DNA of 64,000 nt from Talinum fruticosum (GCA_021018815.1 JAITYX010000021.1:6973001-7037000), one strand, 5' to 3'. Numbered from the stretch's first letter, positions 12,441 through 31,446 are shown. A program made the numbers and translations. The notes: a model not told the origin generated them from the sequence alone.

Positions 12441-14405
12441 AGATATATGCCCACGAAAAAAAGCCCAATAAAATATATGATCACAAATTATATGTAGTGT
12501 TATTTTTAATTGCTCTATTTTTCTTTTGTCTAAACTAAAAGGATGCCTATGGTCATTAATTGTGTTAACATAATAAAAAAGATTAATATAATATTTGTAA
12601 GCATGATTAATTATGTGTCTTTAAAATCATCTTATGATCTTATTTGTAGATATAGTACTTTGCACATAAACTCATATATATGTCCATTAAATTCGATTAG
12701 TTTCTCATGTCCTTATTTTATCTATAGTGCAAATAAATTGAAATAGCTATGTCATACTCAGTTTTCAACTCAAGGGTGATATCTTCAAAACTATAATCAT
12801 ATATCCTCACCAGTCGATATCTTCAAATTGTCAAAGTCTAATACACCAATAAGCTCCAAAAACTTGAATCTATATTTGTATTTCTAGAATCATAAGTCAT
12901 GACATATTCCTCAAAATATAGACTTCAAAGCCTTATCATGCAATAATAATATTTGAATACCTCCAGGTTTAATTTAGGCTCAATTAAAGTCATATGTCTG
13001 ATCATTGATTCATTGCTTCCTAGCAATTTCGTTATCCATTGGAGTACAACTTAATTAGGCAACAAAGTCAATAATTTCGTAGATTTTACTTGAATTGGTC
13101 GGAAAAGGGCGAAAATGGGTGTCTCTTATTTAACAAGAAATAATATCGATTCCCAACCCCCAAAGTCGTAAAGAATATCTCAAGTTCATACCGTCCTATT
13201 TGAAAATTTGTACACATCCAACCAAACCACCCATATATACAAGTCTTTCGCACTTTGAGAGCAAATTGCCCCGACTTTGACATTCTCTTTTAAATTCAAC
13301 AAATCCACCACCAGTCTTATATTTTATTTCACAAATCATACATAACATCTTTAATCATTCAAACTCCTGTTAATATTACTTGTTCATCTTATCTTTGACA
13401 TTACCGACAGATTTACTGTTAGCCTGTAAAACTCCACCTGATTCAAGTTACCTGAATTTGTCTGGTTAAAAAAAATTTAAATCCTATTGTATAATTTTTT
13501 TATCAAGATTTAAAATTTAGAAACTAGATCATATCAAAATTGAAAATCGGCTCAGATTCGAGTATTTGACAATCAGGTTATATAATTCGAACAATTCTGT
13601 CCAAGTATAATTTCAATTCAAAATCTGCAAAAATTGTCAAAAAAAAAAAATAAAATTGGATAACTAGTTTCGACAGTCAAAAGTTAAGGTTTTGGTCCAC
13701 TCACAAATATAATTTTGATCATAATTTCCAACACTTAGAATCACAAATTTAAACATTTAGACAATTCGGTAAGGATATCAGACATCAGATTTGAGTTTAA
13801 ATCTCATTAAGGTGTCTAAATTAGATTGCCAAATATATACAACATGAGTATAATTTTCTTTTTGGTTCAAAAGCGACACAAAAGATAATATATATAAATA
13901 CAATAGGATGAGAGAGGAGGAAATAATTGAACTTAGAACCTTACAAACTAAGGACCTCACTCGTTTAGTTGCATAATATTTTAAGGTGACGGTAGACAAA
14001 AAATTGATAATATAACTTTTTAGATTTAGCTTATCTTAACAACTATTTAAAATTTGGTACAGTTGTATACAATTCCTTACAACTTTTTATAACTATCTTA
14101 TAACTATTTTTATTTTCTTACGGTCTTAAAATAAACAGCTTTACAACTCAGAAGACCACTTCCTATAAGTGTGATTTGAGTCCTATAGTGAAGTTTCCCA
14201 ACAACTTGTAAAGAGTTAAAATGCGTTATTTGTTAATTCTTTTAAGCAACAACTAAATTGTGGTTGTAGTACACAAACCTTACCATTTAATAAGCATGGT
14301 CGATTAAAAAAAGGTGGAATTGGGCGTGTATAGAAATATTCAGGTTGGTATTTGGTTAGGTAAGGCCCTACACGATAACCTTAAGAAAGTCCCAAACCTG
14401 ACGAC
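12441..14405. other. Noncoding; region upstream of PRX-1
   Basis: AT-rich, with only short unsupported ORFs (12543-12746 +, 13086-13283 -, 13778-13999 -). The last few hundred bases form the PRX-1 promoter region. The stretch 14340-14400 aligns loosely with the region upstream of PRX-2 (ggtatttggt, ccctacac). Confidence 0.5.
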
Positions 14406-14413
14406 TATAAATA
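14406..14413 (+). promoter_or_regulatory. TATA box of PRX-1
   Basis: TATAAATA 108 bp before the ATG, in a context shared with PRX-2 (ctataaatatcatgcat). About 30 bp further comes ccaaccacacgttcaagttc, also shared with PRX-2. Confidence 0.75.
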
Positions 14414-14513
14414 TCATGCATTTTCCTACATGTTTGCTCCAACCACACGTTCAAGTTCTTTAGCAATTGTCCTCTTTGTAACTTGCTAATTAACGTTCTT
14501 GAAATCTACTCAA

Positions 14514-15874
<1,361 letters not shown>

Positions 15875-18800
15875 CTGCGGTGATGAATGGTAATCGATCA
15901 TCAATGTCATTTCGTACGAGTGAAAGCTAAGGAAGGATAGTTTGCTTCGGTTTGATGCATGGTTCTGTTTAGTGATCAAAAGCATTTCAGATGTGTTTTT
16001 CATTTGTTTCTTTTTTTTTCCTTCAATTTTGTCAAGTGTACAATGCAAGAATGTGTGTAATAAGAGTTGTGATATGAATTGAATATTTTCTCTTGTGGCG
16101 GCAAATTGGTTATCAAAATTTGATCACTTTATGATGACGTAATTCTTTTCATATGTACATTTTACTCTTTTATAGGGAGGTTCTTAAATTGACATGAAAT
16201 TAACTTAGTCAAAACTCATGCATTCAGTGTCACAGTATATGCATAATTTTATATGGCGCCCCTAATTTCAACGTGCATGGCTAGATTTAGTAGTAATTGA
16301 TTAAGCCGGACGCTAATATTTTTCTCCCACCCAAAACTGGTTTTTTCTGCTTTTCAGGAGACAAAATCGATGTAAAATCTTCCTAAAAATTAGTATAAGA
16401 CAGTCGCAAGTCCATGGGCTGTTATATTTGACAATGTTTTTTATTATTTTATATTCTCACTCCTTATTTTTATGGTTCACTCCCCCAAAAAGACTCTCTT
16501 CCCCTCAATACACCACATCAACATATACATAGATCCGGATCCATAATTTAGAAGTTGAAATTCCCTATCCATGTATGAATTTTTCTTTTCTTTTGTGTTT
16601 AATGGCGTGACAACAATTTACAAGGTCCTGGTTTCTCTCTCCTCTTTTAATTTTAGTCTATGATTGATTAACGACATTGGAGTAGAGGAAAAGAAAGATA
16701 TATGAAGCAATTTTTATTTTTGCCCAGCTGGAAGAATGATGTTGGAAAGAACTAGAAAGAAAAATAAATCTTGCAAGTTACTAGTTTGAAGAAGTTAGAA
16801 AGAGCTAAAAATACGAGTTACAAATACATTTGATAGATAATTAGGAGAAATTGAAAGAAGTATTCAGGAGTTATAACAAGTTGGGGAAAAGTTCGAAAGA
16901 ATTATAAAGATTTAAAAAAACTTATAAAATAAACTGGCTCATATAGTTTCACAAAAACTATATATATATATATATGAGATTATCTTATAAGAATTTCATA
17001 TGGGCCAATTTAACTAGGTAAGAACGAGTAGATAGACTCTCATTCTTAATTTCTTCTTTCAAAGTAATATTTGTATGAGAGACGATATTTTCATGGAAAA
17101 AGTGCTTAGTTGTGTAAGTATGGAGAAAGAACTGAAAGGTTAAACGTTAAGAAAAAAAATTAAAAGGTAAAATACATATATCAATCTCCTAAATGTCGAC
17201 AAAAATCACGGATTACGTAAAATATCAAGATACTTGTGCTTCTTATTAGATCAATTTGGAAACTTAATTAACAAAATTGTGTTAGGAAAGTTGGGACGTC
17301 TAATATTACAATTATTAGAGTCTTTCATTGGTGCTTAAATATGTAACGGGATATTAAAAAAATGCGATCAGATAGAGAATCGAACTTATAACCTTGTATG
17401 TCAGAAAAAAATAAAATGAGGAGCCATTACGACAAAATATGTTAATTGATCACGTATTATACTAAATTCTATTATTAATGTAATTATTGTTTTCGCAAAC
17501 TCTGGGTTGTTGATTTGCAGGTTTGGTGAAGTTTGCCAACTACGTTAAGCAGAGAATTAATTAATTAATGTGTTTGGTTTAATTAATTTGTTTATGCCTT
17601 TTCCATGTAATAACTGGAGCGCCCACCATGCTTTAGTTGAATTTTATATTTTTTAGTATAAATTAAAAATAAAATAAAAACCCATATGATTGGAGCTTTA
17701 CTTTTTGACCACAGTCATTCCTAATCCTAGCTTATTTAATACTCATTGAAAATCACCGTCTGACTTTATTTTAGTTAGCCGATTTTTTTGAATTTCTTTT
17801 TCTTCATCGTTAGGTAAGCTGGGCTCCCTTTTCTTCTGCTCCCCCTTTCTGGGGTAAATTACTTGGGCTCCATTGGTCAACAAGTTTCATTAACTGTACT
17901 GTCTATTTATTTTAGCCCCTAATTTAGAATTATTGAGAGAAATACAACCCCAACATAAATTTAACGTGTGTAACTTGTATATGAAGTCATTGTATTAATA
18001 CATCTAAGTTTCTATTTTTAATTATAAATTTAAAATATTTTGAAGACCAATACAATCTAACTTGATTATTAAATAACTCGACCAAAATCAAATCCGTTAT
18101 TAAATAGTGGTAAAAGCAGTATACTAATACTTTCAAAATGATGAAGGAATATGCTTTAATTATCGTAATGTTGAAGGAACTGTGAGTACAAATTATACAC
18201 CCATTAAACAAGCAGGTGTTGGTCTAATGACACACTCAACATTTACACCATCTTCATTAGGATTCGAATTTTGGGAGAGATAATTTCCTTACAAATTATT
18301 GGGATGGATTGTAACCTAGGTTATAAGCCTGAGTTTGGTATTCCTATCCCCTTTAGACCTTCAAGTACAACTAGAATTATAACAAGTATTTTTTATGGGT
18401 AAATTATAACACACGCACACTGCTTATGGAGAATCGAACTTTAATCTTTCTTATAAAAACCAATCATTCTACCATTAGACTACCCCCAAAGGGCGATACT
18501 ATAATAACTATTGCAAATGTCAATTCGCAATTTAAGGAATCTAACTCTAAACCGTTTGAAAGGTTTCGATTCTAGAACCTTCAGTTTTTATCAGTTCCGA
18601 TCATATTTTAAGATACCCATAAAACATGCTCACCCCTAATTAAATATACAAAGAAATTATCAAAGAATTAGATTTAATGCTTTAAACATAATTATAAGAT
18701 GAAGACAATATCAAGTCAGTGAAGGAATTTTAAACTACTGTTAATCGTTAAACACAGAAGGGAAGAATCACCATTAATCTTGCCATTGATTGTCACTCAA

Positions 18801-19888
18801 ATCTTCAGAAAACTAATCATATTTATTTTTTGGTCCTTTTTTTGTTTTGTTCTTTTTGTCTAATGTTTGCTCACTCGAAAGACGAACCTCTCTACTGAAG
18901 TCAGCTACGTATCATTTTCAAAACCAATGATACTATTTTTGACCCCCTTTTTGCAAAGTTACTTTCATGCAAGTTCTGACTTTAATTTTTTTTTTCCGAA
19001 TGAGGATAAAAGGATAATTTATTTTTCAAAGTTTCAAAAAGAGAATAATATTTTGTTCATCCTCTTTTCTAGAAATTCACTGCTTCTTACTTTTCCAAAT
19101 CAATTATTCTCAATACACAAATAAAATACATAAATACATCCAACATGGTATAATTAGATCAAAAATATATTATTATAAGAATAAAGAATTTTAAGGATAA
19201 AATTAAATATAATTTATGATGTATTTTTTGGGTATAAATATAATTTCTATAGTCGAATAAAATATGATATGAAATATATTTAATGATACTCGTTAAATTG
19301 CCAAGTCAAATTTTATATACATATATTCTTGGTCGGAAAAGAATCTAATGCAAAAAAAAAAAAGTGCTTTCTATTAGTAGCATATATTGATCCCCAAATC
19401 CCACTAAATCTCTCTATTCAAAACCATTAATCTATGAATTAAATTCCCCATTTTGAAAAATTTGTTTTTCTATCCCAAAAGATATAAAAAAATAAAAAAA
19501 TTCATTCACTAAAAAGAAAAGCCATAAAGCACTCACACCGCTATTTAACCTCGAGAACAACTAGCCGCGGTTTTGACTATAGCATTTTTTTCTAATGAAA
19601 AATCAGCTACCTTACCTAAAAGTAAACAAAAAAGAAAAATTAAAAAGACACTACTGTGGGCCATTATTAGTGATTAATTAGAAAGTGATTAATTTTTTAT
19701 TTCTTTTTTTTTTTAAAAGACTACCAACTACTTCTCCTTGTAATTTACAATAATATTCTACCATCATTTAATTGGCATGGTCTAAAGAGAAACACTTAAA
19801 ATAACGTGTTCATGTATTATTCATATATTTTGGTATTTGGTAGGTCCTACACAATTAACCTCGAGAGAAATTTCTCCAATGAGACCAC
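15875..19888. other. PRX-1/PRX-2 intergenic region
   Basis: No gene is supported. PRX-1 has a 3' UTR with aatgtgtgtaataagagtt near 16050, a phrase also found after PRX-3 and PRX-4, which probably carries the poly(A) signal. Degenerate tRNA-like blocks occur near 17285-17420 and 18205-18330 (B-box-like gaatcgaac and ggattcgaat). ORFs at 17987-18211 (-) and 18867-19124 (+) are AT-rich and not gene-like. Confidence 0.5.
18420..18495 (-). mobile_element. tRNA-derived SINE-like fragment
   Basis: On the - strand GGGTAGTCTAATGGTAGAAT resembles a pol III A box. About 30 bases later AAGTTCGATTCTCC resembles a B box. The order and spacing fit a tRNA head. There is no cloverleaf-perfect tRNA, and the ends are not defined. 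Confidence 0.45.
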
Positions 19889-19896
19889 TATAAATA
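19889..19896 (+). promoter_or_regulatory. TATA box of PRX-2
   Basis: TATAAATA 110 bp before the ATG, in the same flanking context as PRX-1, including the downstream ccaaccacacgtccaagttc. Confidence 0.75.
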
Positions 19897-19998
19897 TCAT
19901 GCATCTCCTCCTCGTTTGTTCCAACCACACGTCCAAGTTCGTTATCAAGTTTTTGCTTCTTATAGCTTGGTAAAATTGATATATACTTGAGAATTAAA

Positions 19999-21269
<1,271 letters not shown>

Positions 21270-22653
21270 TGAAAATGTGCATGGCTTCAGCACAATGTCA
21301 TTGGTGTTACTCCATATACATATAGTTATAGGTCGAGCAAGCTTGGAAGATGCATTTTTTGTATCATTTTTGTTTGTTTTGTTTCGTCAAAAGGTAGAAG
21401 ACTATAGCAATAAGAGTTTGTTAGGACTCTAGTATTTTCAATCAATCGGGATGAAATCAAACTTTTTTGTTTTGTGCACAAGTACAATATATTCAATTTC
21501 TATAGTTCAAAAGATTGACCTATTACACCTATAATTTCCGAGGTTAATTTGGGCTCTTAACCCTTAGCTTGATTTCTAAAATTTGTCAAGTTTTTAACAT
21601 TTAAAAATTAAGAGAATGTACATAATTTTTTAATAATTTTGCTATTTTATTCAAATAGAGAGTCATTCTATCATTTCTGTGTATATAATCTATAAATTTT
21701 CATAATAATTTAAGAAAAATTAATTAAAAAAAATTACAGTATTTAATCAAATTATATGAGACGGAAGGAGTATAATCTCGTAATTATCGAATGCAAAATG
21801 TATTGACACATGGATGAATATGCTAACAAAGATTGGTTTAAAACAATTTGGAAATTTTATTCTCCTTAAGATTTATGTTCGATTTTTGTAAATGGTGAAA
21901 TATACATTATGGAACAATTGTACTCCTATATGAACCAATAATTACTCGATTTTAGTGAAATGAAAGAGTCTTTACCAAAGCAAAAAGAAAAAAACAAGGA
22001 ATGTAGCTTATTGGCACCTGGGGGCCCAATTGCGTTACAAAAGTTTCAGTGGCCACGGGGACCAATTTGGGTAGCAGAAAACAGAGGTCCCACCTATTTA
22101 TAGCTGGCCGAGCAAAAACGAACTTACCGTTTGCTTTTATCGTTACAGGCCCAACCGGCCACATTCCACTTCTGCAACAGATAACTTGTGCATTTAAAAT
22201 GTAATAAAAGTAACAAAAATCCAGCTCAACGAGACACACATCCAAAGATTTTTTTATTTAAACTTCCGAATTTCTATAAATCCATTACTCTGTATTATTG
22301 TTTTGGTTTACATGAACTAGAAACATTATAAGAATTATATTGTTGAGGGGGTTAGTGGTATACTAGCAGTTGAAGAACCAATCATCCACCCTCCTCCCCA
22401 AATTTAAATTTGAAGGGAACAATTTTATCAGTTTGAGAAAATTATGATGGGCGATAGTTATACTTTTGACATCATCTTTTCCCAGACCCATTAAAATCTG
22501 TTAGGTATCTTTGAGATAGGAGTCCAATATAAATGAATCCGCTTATCAATTTAAAAAATTATAATAATTATATTATTTTTTATTTGGAATGATTAATTGA
22601 TATATGTTTCAACAAACTTATCTCTTGCAAAGAGAATTACTTTAGAGGAAATG
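21270..22653. other. Intergenic, no supported gene
   Basis: PRX-2 3' UTR, then AT-rich DNA. A Stowaway-like right end (gagacggaaggagta) lies near 21757-21771 without a clear left partner. The patch 22010-22180 is more GC-rich than its surroundings. It contains a - strand open frame (21952-22245) that I do not recognise and would not call a gene. Confidence 0.4.
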
Positions 22654-22661
22654 GCTCATAT

Positions 22662-23912
22662 TAGACCTGTCAATTCGGGCGGGCGGGCGGGTTAAATACG
22701 GGTCGGATATATTCAAGTTACGGTAAAATATGGGTTGGGTGTATTTTGAGTTCGGGTAAAATAAGGGCGGTCATATATCGGGTTATATGGGTTTCGGATC
22801 GACCCTAATGGGTTGAGACCGCCTTTTTATCGGTTATGTTTCTTTCTTTATTATGAAATTGAGCATGGTTTTTGCTTAAAATTGCTAATAATTGTACGAA
22901 AAAGTATAGTATTTATATTTTCTATAAAAAATATTCAAAAGTATTCAAAATTTTCATTATCATATTTGTATAAAGACCTCATTGAGTAGAGCGGCTTGGC
23001 CGCTTGACTCGTTTAAATAAAGTCAATGAAAATTGGGTCAATAATGGGTTGAATAATAATGACTTATTTTGTTAATGATTCGTTTGGTGTTTCTATGTTT
23101 ATTTCATCTCTTCTATTATACTAAGGAGGTTTATATGTATATTTATATCATTTTAAAACACATCAAGAAAGGGTTGACCTGGGTAGGCATAACTAACCCA
23201 TTTTATTTACTAGCAAAAATTTGACTTTGTTTTAACCCGACCCATTGCCTATTCGAGGGGTTATGGTTCGGGTTCAACAAAAACAATTTCAAATAAATAA
23301 GAATTAGAGATTTACAATAAACTAAAATTATTATTTTTAATTATAACATTAAAATTTTACATCATTATAGTAATATTATTTCTACAAAACAAAAGTATAT
23401 TATTTAAAATGTGACTAGGTATATTCAGTTTCCCAAAAATACAACAATATAACTTGTGTGCTTTTAGTATTGTTAATATATCATGCCATTTAAATACGAG
23501 ATATATTTTTATTGAAATTAACAACGCATTTGTATATAATGGTTTTTTATGAGTAAGAAGTGGAGAACTGAAACAGTATTAGTCTTCGCTTGTAAACAAT
23601 TGCGATAAATATATAATGTCTCTACAAATATGTGATGTGATAAATAACCATTATTAAAAGATTGATAAAGTGAAGGGAAAATCATACAATGTGCATAAAA
23701 CACTCAATCAACAAGGCACAAGGCTAAAATCGTTTATTTTATTTCCTTGACCCAACAAGTTGAACGGGTTCGGGTCGGATTTGACTCGCTAATTTGCAGA
23801 TTTTTCGAATTCAATTTTTTCGGGTTTAGGTTGAGAAAATTGTGTCCACAACCCAAAAATTCGGGCGAGTTTGGGGCGGCTTTTCGGGTCATGTCACTTT
23901 TTGCCAGGTCTA
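22662..23912. mobile_element. hAT-like non-autonomous transposon with perfect 8-bp TSD
   Basis: 1251 bp bounded by TAGACCTG and CAGGTCTA, perfect 8-bp inverted ends that continue imperfectly. It is flanked by GCTCATAT at 22654-22661 and 23913-23920. Subterminal regions are rich in CGGGT/ACCCG motifs, as in many plant hAT elements. No transposase is encoded; the - strand ORFs at 23518-23703 and 23734-23937 are not domain-bearing. A partial relative lies at 6461-7102 in the opposite orientation. Confidence 0.85.
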
Positions 23913-24138
23913 GCTCATATTGATTATGGTTCAACATGGGTCAATTAATTCATATTTTGAGTAGGTTAGTTGATTCGAGTGTATGGTTGGATATGAATTC
24001 AGGTCATTTAGTTTCGATTTTGGAATAATCTTAGCAAGTATAATTATAATACAAGGTGAATGAGAAAATTAAATATAGAATCTAATGTACCTAAACCTTA
24101 GTCTTAATTAGTGAGCCAAAACCTTGGTAGTTTTATGA

Positions 24139-24340
24139 AGCCATAGTGAAAATATTACTTCTCATGTTTTTAAACAAGAGATACATATATCTAAGATAGA
24201 CATAAATATTTTTTAATAAATATATTTTTTATGAAAGGTGCATAGCCATAGTGAAAATATTACTTCTCATGTTTTTACACAAGAGATACATATATATAAG
24301 ATAGACATAAATATTTTTTTATGAAAGGTGCGTACATGTA
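24139..24340. repeat. Tandem duplication, ~105 bp x2
   Basis: The block agccatagtgaaaatattac ... tatgaaaggtgc occurs twice in direct succession. The second copy has a short internal deletion around the aaatatatttttt run. Confidence 0.85.
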
Positions 24341-25039
24341 TATATAGCACATTGTTATATTTATATAAAATGTGAACATAATTGTATTTTTTTGAGAAAA
24401 AACATAGTTGTATATTTATCTAATTTATGATTTATTATAAGACAAACATATATTTATATTTGGAAAAATTGTGGCACCCCTTGTTGGGGCGACGTTAAAA
24501 GTTTTTAGGGGATCATATAATGAATTGAACCCCCCAACAAAAGATCTATTATTTGTTACATAAAAAAACCTTTATATTTTATATTTAGTTTTTTATTTAT
24601 CAACATAAACTAATTAAAAGACTAATTATTCTTTAATGTCATATGACCAAAAAAATGACAATTTTATAGGAACAATCTCATATATTATTAGGGGCCAAAT
24701 TAGTTATTTTTTTGGGGGTGGGGACGGAAATTTAGTATGTTGCCATTTAAAAATAAAAGTAATTTTTTATATTTTTTTATTTTAGTAGCCTTAGAAAATG
24801 CTTTTTTGGTTGGAATGTTACAGACAACGTAATACTTATGTTTAATTTTTTTCACTAGTCAAACATCTAATCAACCTAAATTGTTAAATTTCAAGACCCA
24901 TTCATGATGATATCACATAATTCTTTTTTTTTTTGAAAATATTATTCTTAGGTTCATAAAAGAGATTAATAAGGATGAATATACATTTATGGGCAAGTTT
25001 TTAAAACTATCTTGAAAGTTTCTTTTTTTTTTTTATAGA
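24341..25039. other. Noncoding, nothing recognised
   Basis: AT-rich with poly-T runs and no ORF of note. Confidence 0.5.
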
Positions 25040-25315
25040 AAAGGGGAGAAAAATATATTACTTAGAGCGTAAAATAGTATGGTAGTCTGCCGGTGCCAAA
25101 TCAACAATAGAGTCTCGGGCTGTCTTTATGCAAATTCGAACAGACGAGTTATAAGGGTGAAGATGAGTTAAAGTATGGACTACCTTGTTCCCCTCCCTTT
25201 TAATAAACGAACATACATGAAAATCAAACAAACAACAAAGAGATAAGATATTATCAACAAGCAATCCTAATTCAGAAGCAAGAGAGGCCCGGTTCTTGAG
25301 TTTGGAAGTGAGGGT
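25040..25315 (-). pseudogene. LINE RNase H (RVT_3-like) 3' fragment
   Basis: The - strand frame gives LLVDNILSLCCLFDFHVCSF followed by KREGNKVVHTLTHL and DSIVDLAPAD. This matches the C-terminal RNase H-like part of plant LINE ORF2, where the usual motif is REGNKVAHTLAH. It is a truncated remnant with nothing upstream. Confidence 0.7.
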
Positions 25316-26339
25316 GATGCAATCTCCTTCAATCTCCGCACATCTTGAAAATTTCTTAACAGTGTAATTAACATCTTCTTATATTTGGTATAAAAAAAAT
25401 AAATATTGCATTGAAATTTTACTAATAATAGAGCAAAAAAGCCCGACATTTTAGGAGTTGTGTAAAGAAAACTATTAAAATTTGAAACAAATACTGTAAT
25501 ACTTAAAAATGACAAAAAAATGTTATCAAGATAGTGCCCATAAAATTTTATGTAGAATTGAAAGCGCCTCAAAAAGGGAAATTACAAAACTATTCTTGCA
25601 CTGAGGCGTTGACCAGGCAGGCTATTTTCATTGCTGTGAATTTATTTGTTCAGAATAATGAAACCCACATCATGCTGCTTTGTTCTTTTGAAACGGTGGT
25701 ATGAAAATAAAAAATAGTTTATTAATTGAATATTTTCATCAGTGAAATTTACGTTATATTGTCATAGTATTTTCTGACGTATAATTTTTAAGAAATATAG
25801 GGATATCAACTTGAATACTCACTCTATATTTTTAACAAATATACACATGTGAAAGCCAACATTTGACTTATCCATTATTTTGACTTACTGTTTTTAAATT
25901 CGAGAAATATACTAACAATATAACACAGAAAATTCTGGCGGCTATTATCTCGTATTTTATTTGAAACATTATTCATGACATTTTAATTTATCCAACTCCA
26001 ATTAATACGATTGCTTGATATTATCCTGTACCTACGTCATTTGCATAATAAATATATTATAGTTGGACAAAGTTGCTGCCACATTCAGGGTAGTGTTTAG
26101 CATTTTTTATTATGACAAAATTTTCATAAGTTAAATATTAATATTTGATAAAATTGTATTATAATTAATATTTGTAGCAGCTTATATTATTTTAAATAGC
26201 ATCTCTAAAAGGTTAATAATATTTATTTTTTATATTTAAAAGTAATGTTTCATATTTTCTCATCAAAAATATCTCTTTATTAATTTTATATTTGATAAAT
26301 TATCTATATCATTTTATGTTTATTTACAATAATAGCCTC

Positions 26340-26640
26340 AACATATGTGTAAGCTCACGAAGCATTTTTGGCCTTCTAAAGTTATTACATGCTTTATCTT
26401 GTTGGACATTCTCAATTTCGCCAAACACTTTGGTTTTTGTTGTTTTTCTTTTGTTAGACCAGGGGGAAGTAGGGTGACCCACACCCTTGCTCATCTCCAG
26501 CCTCATTTCTCATCTCTTAGGAAAGGGGTGGGTGATAGCCAAGATCTCACATTGTTGAGTTGGATCTAGGTGACCTCTGTACGATTACTTCTTCTACGTA
26601 ATACAATCTCCCCCTTCTCCATCAAAAGAAGAAAAATTTA
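26340..26640 (+). pseudogene. LINE RNase H 3' fragment (copy A)
   Basis: The + strand frame reads DILNFAKHFGFCCFSFVR, then SRVTHTLAHLQP, the RVT_3-type C-terminus of plant LINEs. It runs on to a CTCCATCAAAAGAAGAAAAA-type tail. The same fragment is in copy B (35575-35880), so the insertion predates the duplication. Confidence 0.75.
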
Positions 26641-27219
26641 CAATGATGAGTTAATTTAGCCACTAAATTTACCAAGCACATTTCCTTCACAACTACATAC
26701 TAATCGCTAAATTTTAATCATTATCTAATACTCAAATAATTATCCGTTATTATTCAAACAGTTGCAACCCCCACATACCATCATATAATTTGATATATTG
26801 TCTTGAAGAAACAGAAAAGATTGAATTTCAACACAATGCAATTACATACACTGACATTCAAGGCTAAGTTTGAACTTTGATTACCTAAAATATACAATCA
26901 TAAAAGTAAAACATAATTTATTTTTAATTCTGAAAAGATAGACGTAAATATTGATATAATTAAGTGGGAGGAATCTCTTGCAATAATTTTCTGTGTTAAT
27001 TAAACTAGTTGACATAATGCATCCATAAGACTAGTTAGTTGTTAATTATATCAATGTCAACTAATTAACTTGTGCTTGTTGTACACTAAAATTCTGCAAC
27101 AATGTAATTAGTATGATCGAAGAAAACGTGCAATAGATTATATATAAAATGCAAAATAAATACATTTAATGTTGGAATTTCGTAGGGCTGGACGCTACAA
27201 AATATAGATGCTCGATCAC

Positions 27220-27227
27220 TATAAATA
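27220..27227 (+). promoter_or_regulatory. TATA box of PRX-3
   Basis: TATAAATA 105 bp before the ATG, within gatcactataaatacc, shared with PRX-4. Confidence 0.75.
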
Positions 27228-27324
27228 CCCTGCATTATTTTCAAGCGTCCAATCCAAATCAGTTCTTAAGCAAATATCGTTTCTCTCTCAGAATAACTTG
27301 TTCAAATACATTCTTGAGATCAAA

Positions 27325-28605
<1,281 letters not shown>

Positions 28606-28822
28606 TTAACTACGGCTGTCTTCTCATCCATATTACTTGCTGTTGCTACTGTAACGCTTCAAAGGGGTCTACTTTGATGGTTTGTCGAATAATTAATAAT
28701 GTTTTATTTTAGTTTTTTTAATAATTTTGTCAAATGCAGAAGAATGTGTGTAATAAGAGTTTGTTGTAATACAAACTATATATGTTCTCAGTCAGTGAAG
28801 GGATTGATCTTATCACGCGTGA

Positions 28823-28825
<3 letters not shown>

Positions 28826-28898
<73 letters not shown>
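28826..28898. repeat. (TA)n microsatellite
   Basis: About 73 bp of TA repeats, abutting the Helitron-like 3' end at 28899. Confidence 0.97.
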
Positions 28899-30230
<1,332 letters not shown>

Positions 30231-31173
30231 TTTTTGGTTGTCTACGGTATTGTTTGACCAAGCTATATGTTAGTCCATGGTTATATATATATATAAAGTT
30301 AAGAACTCACACAAAACTATTAGAAAAACTTATTCAAATTGTTAATAAATAAAACACAAGTTGGTGTAAGTGGTTTTACACTTTTTCTCCTTAAAAAGGT
30401 CTAAACCTCGAGTTTTATGAATATAGAAAAATTTATAATGGATACTCTGTTCTTTTTATAGCTATGCGTTCATCTCTAATAAAATGGTAGATCCAAGATA
30501 TTTGTTTTTTAGAAAAAGACAACAAACTAATAATTTGTTTAAAAATAAAAGAATAAATAAACAACTTATTAAGCTCAAGTTGAAGTTCTCCCCTAACGAC
30601 AAAGAAAAACGCAACATCACGTACTAACTAGAAAGGACCTACTAAATTTTGGATTTTACTGGGAAATTCAGATATGGACCATCCTTTTGACTCCCATATT
30701 ACCATTCAGAGTATAAAAATAATTTTTACCCTCCAACGTCAAAGCACAGTACTTGTACTCCCTAAAATATGTCTTTGAAATCAATCATTCAAGGGATAAA
30801 AATCATTTCGAAAAAATCATTTTTCTATGACAAAAAAGAAGTTTGTGTCATAAATATGTGTTTCACTAGTTGGATGTACAAAAGATTATACATCTGAATA
30901 TCTAATATTGCTTTTTTTTTCTATATAAAATAAATTTCGCCTTTAAGGTGATGGATAAGGACTAACATAATTTATTATTTATAAAGTCTTTCCTATTTTT
31001 ATTTATACTTTTTATATATGAGATATGAGTGTTATTACTTTCCAAAATAAAAGTGTTATTTTAAAAAATTAATTTGATCAAGTTATTCAATTTTTTAATG
31101 TAATTTAATTTCCTAAATACGCATTTATCACCATTGTAGTCTCGATTAAGAATTTGACTTATCCAATTGAATT

Positions 31174-31378
31174 GTTTTTTTGAGTAACCATATCACCTTC
31201 TAGGCCCCATATCTCGAGGCGAGCCCGGAAGGCTTAATGGGTCGAAGGGGATGTGGAGGGTGTCAAGCCCAACTCAATCCCCACCCACACAATTTCTCAA
31301 ATTGAGGAAATTGTACCCCAGGATCGAACCTGGGGGTGAGGGTAGAATTGAGGCCAGGTCACTCACGCTTCGACTATT
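31174..31378 (-). mobile_element. tRNA-derived SINE with 10-bp TSD
   Basis: On the - strand an A-box-like TAGTCGAAGCGTGAG precedes a near-perfect B box, AGGTTCGATCC. The element ends in a short A tail (poly-T on +). CAATTGAATT flanks it at 31164-31173 and 31379-31388. It is missing at the corresponding place in copy B, so it inserted after the segmental duplication. Confidence 0.75.
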
Positions 31379-31446
31379 CAATTGAATTATAATAGTAAAC
31401 CTACAAGCTTTAGAACATTTACAACAACAAAAAAAAAGGAACAATT

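Noticed and set aside
18420..18495. A possible functional tRNA gene
   Set aside because: A- and B-box-like words are present, but no acceptor stem or anticodon arm can be paired, so a SINE-like remnant is more likely.
21952..22245. 97-aa - strand open frame in a GC-richer patch
   Set aside because: No domain, no promoter or splice context, and nothing similar near the other peroxidase copies.
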